Shown: positions 13,830-23,330 of the stretch, piece by piece
Layout of the letters: each line of letters begins with the position of its first letter
Numbering within the stretch: position 1 is the stretch's first letter
From: Butyriboletus loyo
Taxonomy: Eukaryota > Basidiomycota > Agaricomycetes > Boletales > Boletaceae
Direction of reading: 5' to 3'
Length of the DNA: 64,000 nucleotides
Assembly (NCBI GenBank): GCA_038093515.1
Contig: JBBPSI010000071.1
Coordinates: 54,060 to 118,059, forward strand
The notes under the pieces: model-generated
The model's input: only the letters and a program-made list of their open reading frames with translations
Told to the model about the DNA's origin: nothing
The model's database searches: none
Position numbers and translations under genes: made by a program

Positions 13830-14241
13830 ATGGCCGAAGCCTGCGCTGACATTGCTGGCTGCTGTGGTTAGTGACTATTCGTACATCCGGGCCATAATCT
13901 ACATGCTAAGAATTTTTTTTGAGGTATCTGCTCCTACTCGGCTCTTTCAAGTTGGTGTGTCATTCGTGAGTCCGAACTTTTCACCGCCCAATGACTGAAT
14001 GCAAATCTGTCGCTTTCGTGCAGATCCCTTCGGTGCTGATGTGCACTGTTGCGGCGGCCCACGAGGATGTTGTGGCAGTTGCTGCGACTCTTCATTCAAC
14101 GAAGATGGCTTTGACGAACGCATGAATAAGGAGCAAGCAAAGAATGGTGCCGTTGCAGAACCTGTCGACTCTCAACCTGTCCCGTCCCCCGGCATGTCTC
14201 AAGTTACAGGCAACTCAAAATCGACCAATGTGGAGGCCTGA
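13830..14241 (+). CDS. Small cysteine-rich protein A
   Basis: Exons 13830-13866, 13924-13965 and 14024-14241 give 98 residues. The first half is Cys-rich (CCGGIC, then HCCGGPRGCCGSCC), followed by a DSSFNEDGFDERMNKE segment and a Ser/Pro tail without Cys. There is no clear N-terminal signal peptide. Clustered Cys next to hydrophobic residues suggests metal binding or palmitoylation (inference). It is a paralogue of the next gene: both have a 42-nt second exon, both introns in phase 1, and the shared core PFG-x3-x-CC-x4-G-x-CG-x-CC-x-(D)SF-x-(E). I do not recognise the family. Confidence 0.6.
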
Positions 14242-14623
14242 AGGCTTGTGAGTATACTAGCCATCTAGCTCTGCACCCACTCACCTAAATTTTTCAGTTA
14301 TAGACATATAGGTCTTCGGTGTCGACACTTACGATATAGTGTACACGTCTTCGTTCTTGGATATAGGTGATGCGGAGTGCCGATAGTACTGTAGTGACTA
14401 TGTATGCGTGTCATAGGCCCGTTATTCAACACGACTTTTTACTCGGCGGTCCAGAGCATCTTCCATGAGTCAAATAACCACAAGTATGACACAATGCACG
14501 CGACTTGAGTGGTTAAACTATACAATGGGAGCCAGGGCCATCTAGCATTCGTTGGACGTCCTCCGACAAACCACCATTCAACTGTGTTTACTTGTTGCCA
14601 CACTCACCTTTCCGACGGATTCC
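14242..14623. other. Spacer between the Cys-rich paralogues
   Basis: About 380 bp with no open frame or recognisable element. It presumably holds the 3' end of gene A and the promoter of gene B. Confidence 0.4.
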
Positions 14624-15098
14624 ATGTCAGAGCCTGCAAGAATCTTGGGCATTGTCTGTGGGGGTTGCTGTGAGAATGTGGAGCCTCCTGTCCGTTGATT
14701 GTCCTTCATAATGACCACTCTTCCTCAGGTCTTGTCGTCGGTTCAACAGCCAATTCAGTGTGCAGTCTACGTTCGTCCCCACGACCTTGCGTATGCCGTA
14801 CTTCTAATCGGTCTCACCAATAGGTCCTTTCGGATTTCATCGAACCTGTTGCAGCGCCCAAGGATTCTGCGGCTGTTGCTGCGGGGATTCGTTCGACGAG
14901 AAACATTTTGATGAGCAAGTGCGGAGGGAAATGGAACGCACCAGAGACAAGACAGTGTATACACTCGTCAAGCCTGTGGAGACAGAACCAGGGTCTACGG
15001 GTAGCATGACCATGGAGGGACTATCCGGACGAAAGCTTGAACCTGAGTATCATAATGTCGACAGCGATGATCATGATGAACTTGTCGGGCCGCCGTGA
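14624..15098 (+). CDS. Small cysteine-rich protein B
   Basis: Exons 14624-14669, 14729-14770 and 14824-15098 give 120 residues. The N-terminus is RILGIVCGGCC. The core after exon 2 reads RPFGFHRTCCSAQGFCGCCC followed by GDSFDEKHFDEQ. The tail is acidic with Thr, Ser and Asp (ends DELVGPP). Exon sizes and phases match paralogue A (exon 2 is 42 nt in both), so the two arose by tandem duplication. The second donor is GTTCGT, a weak form that must be used to keep the paralogous frame. Function unknown; a membrane-tethered or metal-binding role is only inferred from the Cys clusters. Confidence 0.6.
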
Positions 15099-15429
15099 GG
15101 GACAAGTCTCGCAGCCTTTTCGCGTTGTCCGTTTAATTTGGAAATCTAGTTTCGCGAGTAATGGATGTGTTTGTTCGGGGGATACCACCTAGTAGGTAAT
15201 CAACAGCTTGATAAAGGTGGTCAATCTGCTTGGGAAATTTGAACATGATCTTGGCTGCTACGAGTAAGCCTGAAGCTTAGAACTTCCGCATTTCCGAAAC
15301 TCACATCAATGCAGGTTCGTTCATAACTGGGTCTGTGAAAGTTCATTCTCTGCTGCGGAGGGATTTAAATGAGTCAACCCTGTTCGTGATCTGCACCATC
15401 AACTTGCCTTTGCTATGACCCTCGGCAAC
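15099..15429. other. Non-coding spacer
   Basis: No gene seen. It lies between Cys-rich gene B and the remnant of the zinc-cluster gene, whose original first exon and promoter may have been here. Confidence 0.4.
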
Positions 15430-15825
15430 TAAGGAGAGAAAGCGCATCAGGGGCAAAATTACTTGCGCGGAATGTCGTGGGCATGTTCCACTGGCAATAA
15501 TTCTTTCCGAATACAATGACACTGTAATCTCACCTCAACTTCGTTTCCTCAGTAGATCGAAAGCTCGATGTGACAAGCGAGGTGCTATCCGAATCATACT
15601 GATCGGTTAGCTAGCCTTTGAGCTGCTGATTTCACTGTGTAGGCTCGACATGCATCAAGAGAGGCTGTGGTATCTTGTACCCTAACGGTGCATCTTCGGG
15701 GTACAGGGTAGCTTCTAGCGTCAACCTCAAAGCCGTTCTCCAGGTACAGTTGCACCCGGGGAAGGCAGCCGGTACGTTTTCATGCTGTGTATCGGGATTA
15801 TCATTGATCTTCCTCTGTCTGGCAG

Positions 15826-16069
15826 TGTTAGGACTTTACTTTTCTTTCTTTCACGTTTCTTTTCTTCGTTATGATTCTTCTCTGTTCTATCACATTCTTG
15901 AACATATCACAATACCGGCCCTACAGTTCTACTTTCTTATATATATACCTACGAGCTCTGTTTCGTGTTCTTTACCTTTTGATTATTGATTTCTCTCAGG
16001 TATATATTTCATGTCGTAGTTCATTGTCTAATATTGATTTCTCTCAGTCATTGCTCTGCAGTTCCAACA
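15826..16069 (+). repeat. 5' LTR
   Basis: 244 bp, T- and C-rich, with the direct motif ttgatttctctcag occurring twice. It aligns without gaps to the 3' LTR at an offset of 6,132 bp. Confidence 0.93.
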
Positions 16070-16181
16070 TTATCAAAAGGTCACCCCTAACCTCCTGGTC
16101 AACGTTGAGCCTCTGCTCCATTGATCACCAGGTACTCCTATCCCTCATCCTTCCATTCGTCGAGCCTCTGCTCCGAATACA

Positions 16182-17582
16182 ATGTCTTACGACCTCTATC
16201 GCCCTACTACACCTCAGCCCTGGGGGGAACCCGAAGCAACCCCTTCAGCGTCCAACGCTTCATTTCAAGTCACTCCCGATCTCGCCGCCCTTCTACAGCG
16301 GTTCGAGGATCAAAACCAAATCCTGTATCGACAGAATCAAGAATTACTCGAGCGAAACAATACGTTAGCTCAACAAGTCGGCGAGCTCAACGTTCGCATG
16401 CAGTCCTTCGCGACACCACCTCCTCCTGATCGACGATTCGCTATCCCATCCCCTGTCAGACCCTCTCCTGGTACGACACTTACGCCGCGTCCTTCGACGA
16501 TGCCGCGCGTGAGTTTGCCGTCTAGGAACGTGTCTCCCTCACCCTCAGATCGATCGGCCGATTGGCCACGACCCACCTCCTCATTCCCACCACCAGCTCT
16601 TCCGACCTCCCCCCGTCCTCATGTATCCGCTTCCACCCCTGAGCGTGCCCACAAGGGTTACGCCAACAAACCAGACGCCTTCGACGGCGACAAGAAAAAG
16701 TTCCAGCAATGGCTGCGTACAGTCAAGCTGTACATCATGGCCAATGCGGACCGATTCCCGAATGATGACGCAAAAATCTATTTTGCGTTGTCATACATGC
16801 GAGGAGACAACGCCGCGGGACGCCTCGCAGATCTTTTTGTAGATCAGCACATAGACGAACACGGAGTCTCAGTCGCTTGGACCTGGGGACTCTTCGTCCA
16901 TGAACTCAAAGCTCAATTCATGCCGACAATGCTGAAACGGCAAGCGGAGGCTGACCTGCGAAAGTTGAAGCAGGACAAAGGATCGGTGGAGGACTTCTTC
17001 ACCAAACTCGACACTCTGGCGATTCAAGCCGGATACTCAGACAGGGACCGCCACTCTATGGCACCCTTCATCAATGCCATCATCCGCGATGGTATCAACA
17101 ACGAAATCGTCGAATTCGTCGAAAGGTCTCAACCGGCACTTCTCGACACGTACGACAACGAGAAGTGGAAGACGGCTCTAATTCGGGCCGAGACCGCGCT
17201 AGCGGAGATTAACAGAAGGAAAGGGTCGAAGCCAAAATGGTTCTCCTCTTATCCTTCTGCATCACAGAACCCCAACACGCCGAAGCCTGCCTTTGCAGCT
17301 TCGAAAGATCAGACACGCCCGCAAGTGGCCGAAAAGAAGGATTCGGTTACGAGTGGGACGACGAGTATTACATACGGTGGTCAGGGTCAGGCGATGGACC
17401 TGACGAGAGCGAGAGCACAAGGGTTGTGCTTCAAGTGCGGAGAACGCGGTCACCTTGCGCGTGACTGCAAGAACCCTAAAACGTTCCGAACCAGAAAGGT
17501 GGAACACGAGGGTGAAACAATTGAAATTCTCGAAAAGATCGAATCGGGTGTCCCTAAAGGGGATTTTCCGAATCTTCAGTGA
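16182..17582 (+). CDS. gag: Gag polyprotein of the Ty3/gypsy element
   Basis: 466 residues. Residues about 25-65 form a short coiled coil (FEDQNQILYRQNQELLERNN). A proline/serine-rich linker follows. The capsid (retrotransposon gag) domain runs at about residues 155-330, with KPDAFDGDKKKFQQWLRTVKL and later DLRKLKQDKGSVEDFFTKLD. A CCHC zinc knuckle (CFKCGERGHLARDC) lies at about residues 412-425. The start is the first ATG downstream of the 5' LTR in this frame. The frame is intact to TGA at 17580-17582, where pol overlaps in the -1 frame. Confidence 0.92.
   Translation: MSYDLYRPTTPQPWGEPEATPSASNASFQVTPDLAALLQRFEDQNQILYRQNQELLERNNTLAQQVGELNVRMQSFATPPPPDRRFAIPSPVRPSPGTTLTPRPSTMPRVSLPSRNVSPSPSDRSADWPRPTSSFPPPALPTSPRPHVSASTPERAHKGYANKPDAFDGDKKKFQQWLRTVKLYIMANADRFPNDDAKIYFALSYMRGDNAAGRLADLFVDQHIDEHGVSVAWTWGLFVHELKAQFMPTMLKRQAEADLRKLKQDKGSVEDFFTKLDTLAIQAGYSDRDRHSMAPFINAIIRDGINNEIVEFVERSQPALLDTYDNEKWKTALIRAETALAEINRRKGSKPKWFSSYPSASQNPNTPKPAFAASKDQTRPQVAEKKDSVTSGTTSITYGGQGQAMDLTRARAQGLCFKCGERGHLARDCKNPKTFRTRKVEHEGETIEILEKIESGVPKGDFPNLQ
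17558..17582 (+). other. Gag-Pol overlap, probable -1 frameshift window
   Basis: The pol frame has a stop at 17555-17557 and the gag frame ends at 17582, so a ribosome must shift by -1 inside these 25 nt to make Gag-Pol. A UUUU run at 17564-17567 lets a tRNA on UUU re-pair one base back. No canonical slippery heptamer is present. Confidence 0.55.
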
Positions 17583-20500
17583 GATCTAGTCTCGCCTCGC
17601 TGAAGAAGAACGTTAGTACCTCATGCTCCACATTTGAAAATAAATATAATTGTCTGGAAGTGGAACATGCTAGGGAAAGCGAAGAGACACAGGAATCAAC
17701 GGTGAAGCCCGCGGAAGCTGAGGCGCCCGTTGTGAAAATCCTGAAAAGGCCTACAGCAGATCGAGAAATCGAGATGCCGAAAGCCGAAGGTGAGAAGAAA
17801 CGGATTTCAAAGTCCGTTTTGGGAGAAACCGAGAGATCAAAGAAGTGCGCCCTCCCTGTGAGCGGCACTACTCGGGCCGGTGAAACACCGGTAGTTACGT
17901 CTGAAACTGGCTCTGGGGGTGCGTTGCCTCAAGAGCAAAAGAGTCGTGGGGTCCCTCTGACCCCCTCTGCCTCTGTTCCGTCCGGGGAACACGCAATCAA
18001 AGGACGCACCCCTAGGGTAAGGAGTAAACGTGGCCATCTCCGATACTGGTCCTCGGATCAGATGGTGAGAGCCATACGTCATCACGATTCCCACACGGTC
18101 AAACAGCGGCTTGAGTCGTTCATCGACAAGTCACGAGTCAAAGAAGTTTCGGATTCTCTAGTCGAGGATCTGAAAGCCATGGACGACGACGCCGCTTGGG
18201 TGACCATAGCCGAAATGAGACAGGAGCGCAAGTTCGTTCGAAGCAATTCGACAAAAAACAGTTTAGAAGTTTCGGTGCAGCTAATCACTACAGACGATAA
18301 TCGAATGTTTGAAGTGACCGCTTTAATCGATAGCGGATGCACTGGATCATCAATCAGCTCCGGATTCATTAAGGCTAAAGGAATCAACACCGTTCCTCTC
18401 CCTCGTCCAATCTCCGTTTATAACGCCGATGGCACTATGAACGCCAGCGGAAAAATAACCGACTACGTAATTCTTCAGATGAAAGTCGGAGAACATTCCG
18501 AAAAGATTCTATTCGGAGTAACGGACTTAGGGAAAGCCGACTTGTTCATCGGTCACGAGTGGTTAAAAAAACACAACCCTCGAATCGATTGGCAAGAAGG
18601 AACGTTGGAATTCGAATGTGGGACTAACTGTTACCCGGTCCCGCAATTGATACCGACGGAAGAGGACGATGATGACGAATCAATCGAAACTGGTGATAGG
18701 ATCTTCCAATTGGACTGTGATTCGTATCTGTGTGCTACCAAGTCAACAGAATTAGCTGCAGAAGTCATAGCCAAGAAAAAGGAAAAAACATTCGAGGAAA
18801 TTGTACCCGAACACTACCACGGGTATAAGTCTGTATTCGACAAGGAGAATTTCGACGAGTTACCGCCGAGAAAACCATGGGATCATGCCATTGAATTGAC
18901 CCCAGGCGAACATGTTGTCGACTGCAAGATTTATAATCTATCTCCTGACGAACAAAAAGAGTTAGACGTTTTCCTCGAAGAGAACCTCCAGTCCGGCCGA
19001 ATCCGACCGTCCAAGTCCCCGTTCGCTTCGGCGTTCTTTTTTATTAAAAAGAAAGATGGACGGCTAAGACCGGTACAGGACTATAGGAAGTTAAATAATA
19101 TCACCATAAAGAATCGATATCCGCTCCCATTGATCCAGGAGTTGGTCGACAAACTAAAAGGAGCCAAGTACTTCACGAAACTGGATGTGCGATGGGGTTA
19201 CAATAACGTCCGGATAAAGGACGGAGATGAATGGAAGGCCGCGTTCCGAACGAATCGAGGACTATACGAGCCTCTCGTTATGTTCTTCGGCCTAACCAAT
19301 TCCCCCGCAACATTCCAGATGATGATGAACACCATCTTCCGCGAGTTGATAAATAAAGGCAAGGTTGTGGTGTACATCGACGACATCATGATCTTTACAG
19401 CGGATTTGGAAGAACATCGACAGATCGTGAAGGAAGTGCTAGAAATCCTTCGAAAAAACAATCTATTCCTTAAACCCTCAAAATGCGAGTTCGAGACAGA
19501 AGAAACCGAATATCTCGGACTAATCGTGGGAAAAGGAACTGCGAAGATGGACCCGGTAAAAGTAAAGGCAATTGCCGAATGGCCGGTCCCCACAAACAAG
19601 AAAGAACTCCAGTCGTTTCTGGGATTCTTGAACTTCTATCGCAGATTCGTCGAAGGATTTAGCACAAAAGCGAAGGCTCTGACTAAGTTAACTGGAAAAG
19701 TTGATTGGCAGTGGCAAGAAGAGCAAGAAGTCGCGTTTCAGTCATTAAAAGCGACTCTCAGCTCTGCCCCGGTTTTAGCTTTAGCATCGGACGACGGTGA
19801 ATTCAAGGTCGAAGCGGACGCGTCGGGAACAGGTATCGGCGGGATATTGTCACAGAAACAGAATGAATTATGGCATCCCGTCGCCTTCTTCTCCCGAACG
19901 TGTAACGAAACGGAACGGAACTACGAAATATACGATCTGGAACTCCTCGCGATAGTGGAATGCTTACGCGAATGGCGCCATTACCTCATGGATGCGCGCA
20001 AAGAGTTTCTTATTGAATCCGATCACAAAAATCTAACGTATTTCCGAAAACCGCAAGATCTGAATCGTCGTCAAGCGCGATGGATGAACGAATTGGCAAA
20101 TTACCATTTTGTTCTCTCGCATAAACCAGGAAAGCTAAACCGTGCCGATTGTCTGTCCAGGAGGCCAGACCATGAGAGGGGGGTGGACGATAACAAATCG
20201 GTCACTCTCCTCAAAGATCACCTATTCCGAACGTTCGACCCGAATTTCGAACTCTCGAATCGTTCTGTAGTATTTCCAGAAATCGTAGAAGACGAGACAA
20301 GTCTTCAAGTCCCAACGTCATTCCCTGACTCAATCGAAGAAGAAATCGCTAAGTCACAGAAATACAGGGAAAGGTTCGCTCTAACAGGACTAGACAAGAA
20401 ACTGAAAGAGTGGACCGAGACGGAAGGACTCCTACGATGGAACGGAATGCTGTACGTGCCCAAAAAACAAGACCTCAGGGAACGGATACTTCGCGAACAT

Positions 20501-21931
20501 CACGACGCAGTAACGGCCGGTCATCCGGGTGCTCAAAGAACCCGGGAATTCATTAAACAAAAGTACTGGTGGCCGAACATCACACGTGACGTCAAGAAGT
20601 ATGTATCGGGGTGCGAAACGTGCCAAAAGACAAAGGCCAGAAATCAAAAGACGGCCGCCCCGTTACACCCGAACCAAATCCCCGAAGGTCCTTGGAAAAT
20701 CATATCCGTGGATTTAATCGGACCGTTACCCGAAGCCCAAGGTTTCGACGCGATTATGGTGGTAGTGGATCGTTTTTCAAAAATGATCAAAGTTATCCCA
20801 ACTCACACCACCGTCACCTCAGAAGGAATCGCGCGACTATTTCGGGACAACGTGTTCAAATCCCATGGAACGCCACAGAAAGTGATTAGCGATAGAGGAT
20901 CCAACTTCGTATCGCATTTTATGCGAGACCTCTATACGTTACTAAAAATCGAAGCTAACCCTAGCACGGCGTTTCATCCCCAAACGGACGGGCAAACCGA
21001 ACGAATGAATCGGGAAATCGAACAATATCTCCGAATCTACACCAATCACCGACAGGACGACTGGCCGGAATGGCTAGCTCTAAGCGAATTTACCTACAAT
21101 AATAAAGTTAACAAGTCAACAGGATATTCGCCGTTCATGTTGGTATATGGACAAGATCCGGAGATCGGGTCAAACAAACGAAAAGAAGTACGCAACGAGT
21201 CGGCCAAAGAATTCGTAGAGTTTATGTCAAAAATTCGAGAAGAAGCAAAGTCCTCGCTTCTTCAAGCCAACGAAGACATGAAACGATTCTACGACCGACG
21301 AGTAAGCCCTTCTAAGGAGTATCAAGTCGGAGATAGGGTATGGTTAGAGGCTTTGAATATTCGAACTGACAGGCCGTTAAAGAAATTAGACGATAAACGA
21401 TACGGCCCATTCGAAATTCAAAAGAAAATCGGAAAATCGGCATATCAGCTCAAATTACCGATTCAATGGAAGAAAATCCACCCGGTTTTCAACGAATGCC
21501 TCTTATCCCCTTTCACCGAAGCTAAGTTCCCATCACAATCAATTCCCCCTCCTCCCCCTGTCGTCGAAGTCGAAGGTTTACCCGAATACGAAATAGATTC
21601 CATCATAGATTCCCGAGAAAGGCGTCAGAAGGTGGAATATTTAGTTCATTGGAAAGGGTTTCCACGGGAAGAACGAGAATGGTTACCGGTTCGTGAATTG
21701 AAAAATGCTAAGGAACTAATTAAACAGTTTCACCGAACTCATCCTACGGCCATTCGAGGTCCCCACATCAAAATCAATCTCCGTTCTCAAACCGTCGATT
21801 CCCCCTGTTCCTGTCCTATCTGCAGGAAAGAACCGCTACCGACGTCTTCGACGATGTTTTCTTCCCCCGACTTCTTATCCTTCCGTAATGAATATATCAA
21901 ACCCCTTGGTCCAGCCGATTTACCTTCATGA
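17558..21931 (+). CDS. pol: Pol polyprotein: protease, RT, RNase H, integrase, chromodomain
   Basis: About 1,457 codons, unbroken. Reading from 17579, a variable N-terminal linker leads to the aspartic protease (ALIDSGCTGSSI, residue about 249). Reverse transcriptase follows with VYIDDIMIF at about residue 598. RNase H begins EADASGTGIGG at about 745. The integrase zinc finger is HHDAVTAGHPG with CETC at about 974-1015. Catalytic Asp residues lie in DLIGPLP and SDRGSNF, and Glu in QTERMNREIEQ. A C-terminal chromodomain (YEIDSIIDSRER, then VEYLVHWKGF) lies at about 1335-1390. The chromodomain places it among the chromoviruses, where it is thought to direct insertion to marked chromatin. The first codon given is the first after the upstream stop; translation presumably enters by frameshift from gag. 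Confidence 0.93.
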   Translation, partial: RGFSESSVRSSLASLKKNVSTSCSTFENKYNCLEVEHARESEETQESTVKPAEAEAPVVKILKRPTADREIEMPKAEGEKKRISKSVLGETERSKKCALPVSGTTRAGETPVVTSETGSGGALPQEQKSRGVPLTPSASVPSGEHAIKGRTPRVRSKRGHLRYWSSDQMVRAIRHHDSHTVKQRLESFIDKSRVKEVSDSLVEDLKAMDDDAAWVTIAEMRQERKFVRSNSTKNSLEVSVQLITTDDNRMFEVTALIDSGCTGSSISSGFIKAKGINTVPLPRPISVYNADGTMNASGKITDYVILQMKVGEHSEKILFGVTDLGKADLFIGHEWLKKHNPRIDWQEGTLEFECGTNCYPVPQLIPTEEDDDDESIETGDRIFQLDCDSYLCATKSTELAAEVIAKKKEKTFEEIVPEHYHGYKSVFDKENFDELPPRKPWDHAIELTPGEHVVDCKIYNLSPDEQKELDVFLEENLQSGRIRPSKSPFASAFFFIKKKDGRLRPVQDYRKLNNITIKNRYPLPLIQELVDKLKGAKYFTKLDVRWGYNNVRIKDGDEWKAAFRTNRGLYEPLVMFFGLTNSPATFQMMMNTIFRELINKGKVVVYIDDIMIFTADLEEHRQIVKEVLEILRKNNLFLKPSKCEFETEETEYLGLIVGKGTAKMDPVKVKAIAEWPVPTNKKELQSFLGFLNFYRRFVEGFSTKAKALTKLTGKVDWQWQEEQEVAFQSLKATLSSAPVLALASDDGEFKVEADASGTGIGGILSQKQNELWHPVAFFSRTCNETERNYEIYDLELLAIVECLREWRHYLMDARKEFLIESDHKNLTYFRKPQDLNRRQARWMNELANYHFVLSHKPGKLNRADCLSRRPDHERGVDDNKSVTLLKDHLFRTFDPNFELSNRSVVFPEIVEDETSLQVPTSFPDSIEEEIAKSQKYRERFALTGLDKKLKEWTETEGLLRWNGMLYVPKKQDLRERILREHHDAVTAGHPGAQRTREFIKQKYWWPNITRDVKKYVSGCETCQKTKARNQKTAAPLHPNQIPEGPWKIISVDLIGPLPEAQGFDAIMVVVDRFSKMIKVIPTHTTVTSEGIARLFRDNVFKSHGTPQKVISDRGSNFVSHFMRDLYTLLKIEANPSTAFHPQTDGQTERMNREIEQYLRIYTNHRQDDWPEWLALSEFTYNNKVNKSTGYSPFMLVYGQDPEIGSNKRKEVRNESAKEFVEFMSKIREEAKSSLLQANEDMKRFYDRRVSPSKEYQVGDRVWLEALNIRTDRPLKKLDDKRYGPFEIQKKIGKSAYQLKLPIQWKKIHPVFNECLLSPFTEAKFPSQSIPPPPPVVEVEGLPEYEIDSIIDSRERRQKVEYLVHWKGFPREEREWLPVRELKNAKELIKQFHRTHPTAIRGPHIKINLRSQTVDSPCSCPICRKEPLPTSSTMFSSPDFLSFRNEYIKPLGPADLPS

Positions 21932-21944
21932 GGACATGAAGCTT

Positions 21945-21954
21945 GAAAGGGGGG
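21945..21954 (+). other. Polypurine tract
   Basis: GAAAGGGGGG lies four bases before the 3' LTR, the normal position of the plus-strand primer of LTR elements. Confidence 0.8.
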
Positions 21955-21957
21955 TAA

Positions 21958-22201
21958 TGTTAGAACTTTACTTTTCTTTCTTTCACGTTTCTTTTCTTCT
22001 TTATGATTCTTCTCTTTTCTATCACATTCTCGAACATATCACAATACCGGCCCTACAGTTCTACTTTCTTATATATATACCTATGAGCTCTGTTTCGTGT
22101 TCTTTACCTTTTGATTATTGATTTCTCTCAGGTATATATTTCATGTCGTAGCTCATTGTCTAATATTGATTTCTCTCAGTCATTGCTCTGTAGTTCCAAC
22201 A
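21958..22201 (+). repeat. 3' LTR
   Basis: 244 bp, seven substitutions from the 5' LTR. It is followed immediately by the right copy of the GGCAG target duplication (22202-22206). Confidence 0.93.
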
Positions 22202-23330
22202 GGCAGCCTCGTTAGCGCCGCTGAGGAATACCTTCGCCGAAGAATCGTGAAAATGGAAGAGTGCATGTGCTAGGACGCATTAGCTATCATCCAAAGCTTT
22301 ACGTCATGTAAGCCATACCCACTATTGAACGCGAAATGGTCGAACCTTGAACTAGAACCATGTCCGAAGTTGATCGGGACCCGAACACGGGAAGCGAGTT
22401 CGAAATTTATGGTCTTGTTGGTTCTTTATACCTCGACGAGGGTCCACTGTCTGACCCACCACTGTCTGGAACTTCTGGCAGTGGTTCAGAGGTGCGGAAC
22501 TAAAATTTAGCGCTTGAGTTCGAATATCTCATGAGTCCAAAGCTTTGACATTGTTCAGAGTCTGATACTTGTGGGTACTTGCGTCCGCCCCGTAACTCTG
22601 CTGACCTTGCGCTGGTAGCAAGCAAAAGCGTTTGTAATGGAGTCTTCTTATCCAGCCTAACCATGCTAAAGTGATTATTCCTTATTCCTTCCCTCAGGAA
22701 TATTTTATCGGGCGTTTCCTTTTACACCATCTGGAATTCTGACGGAGCCTGTGCAAGACGTTATAGAATCCTATCTTCCGCCACTTCCTCGTGCGACGGC
22801 TTGATTCAATACTTTTTGCAGCCCACATCCTGGATGTTATCACGGCGACATATCTTACTACACATCACGGAAATTCCGCCGTGGCTGACGGGCTTCGCTA
22901 GCCTATCCTATTGCGCTTGCGTCAGGAAGCAACGCAGGTGCGACTCGAAACTCCAATAGTGCGCCTCTGGGAAGGCGGACAGCCCACCAGTAGACGACTA
23001 TCACTGGGGAGCGCGTGATGGTCGCGGAACGTTCGTGGATTCCTCGCCTACCATCCGGCCTCGAGCATGCTTCCTCGTTCGGGAGTTCCCCTCGCATCCT
23101 CCAGCAAGTCCATGCAAGCCCTTTTAGTCCCGGTTGTACATTTGCCACTCGCAAACATCGGTGAATCTGACGAAGAACCGCACGCAGGTGGAGTGCCTCC
23201 TGAGTGGCAATGTCTTTTCCGCGAAATATCATCACCGACAAGCTTTGGGTCGCGTGGATTACCTAGGGCGCTCTACACTAGCCATCCTCCTACGTATGGG
23301 ATAGCATCAGAAGACCAGTGGACGTTCTGA

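Larger units (their letters stand above)
15826..22201 (+). mobile_element. Ty3/gypsy LTR retrotransposon, chromovirus type, complete
   Basis: The 6,376-bp element has 244-bp LTRs, gag and pol in the order PR-RT-RNaseH-IN-chromodomain, and a 5-bp target duplication GGCAG (15821-15825 and 22202-22206). LTRs start TGTTAG and end CCAACA. They differ at 7 of 244 positions with no indels (about 97% identity), so the insertion is fairly young. A polypurine tract abuts the 3' LTR. No tRNA primer site of the usual TGG form follows the 5' LTR. Both reading frames are unbroken, so it may still be mobile. It landed at the extreme 3' end of an intron of the zinc-cluster gene remnant. Confidence 0.95.
15430..23330 (+). 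pseudogene. Eroded Zn2Cys6 transcription factor, split by a retroelement
   Basis: Fragments in order on the plus strand. At about 15440-15665 there is a zinc-cluster coding block (KRIRGKITCAECR, then RSKARCDKR, then STCIKRGCGILYPNG). At 22207-22275 there is a charged helical piece (AAEEYLRRRIVKMEE), as follows the cluster in this family. At 22360-22503 there is an acidic linker. At 22712-22801 there is FPFTPSGILTEPVQDVIESY plus LPPLPRATA, typical of the start of the fungal-specific TF domain. Damage: the frame does not close across the intron inside the cluster, one cluster Cys is missing, an in-frame TGA sits at 22802, and frames shift after that. The LTR element lies between the first and second fragments. 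The family assignment is by motif memory, not by search. Confidence 0.6.

Noticed and set aside
16070..16090. Canonical tRNA primer-binding site after the 5' LTR
   Set aside because: The sequence after the LTR does not begin TGG and does not match a tRNA 3' end I can recognise; left uncalled.
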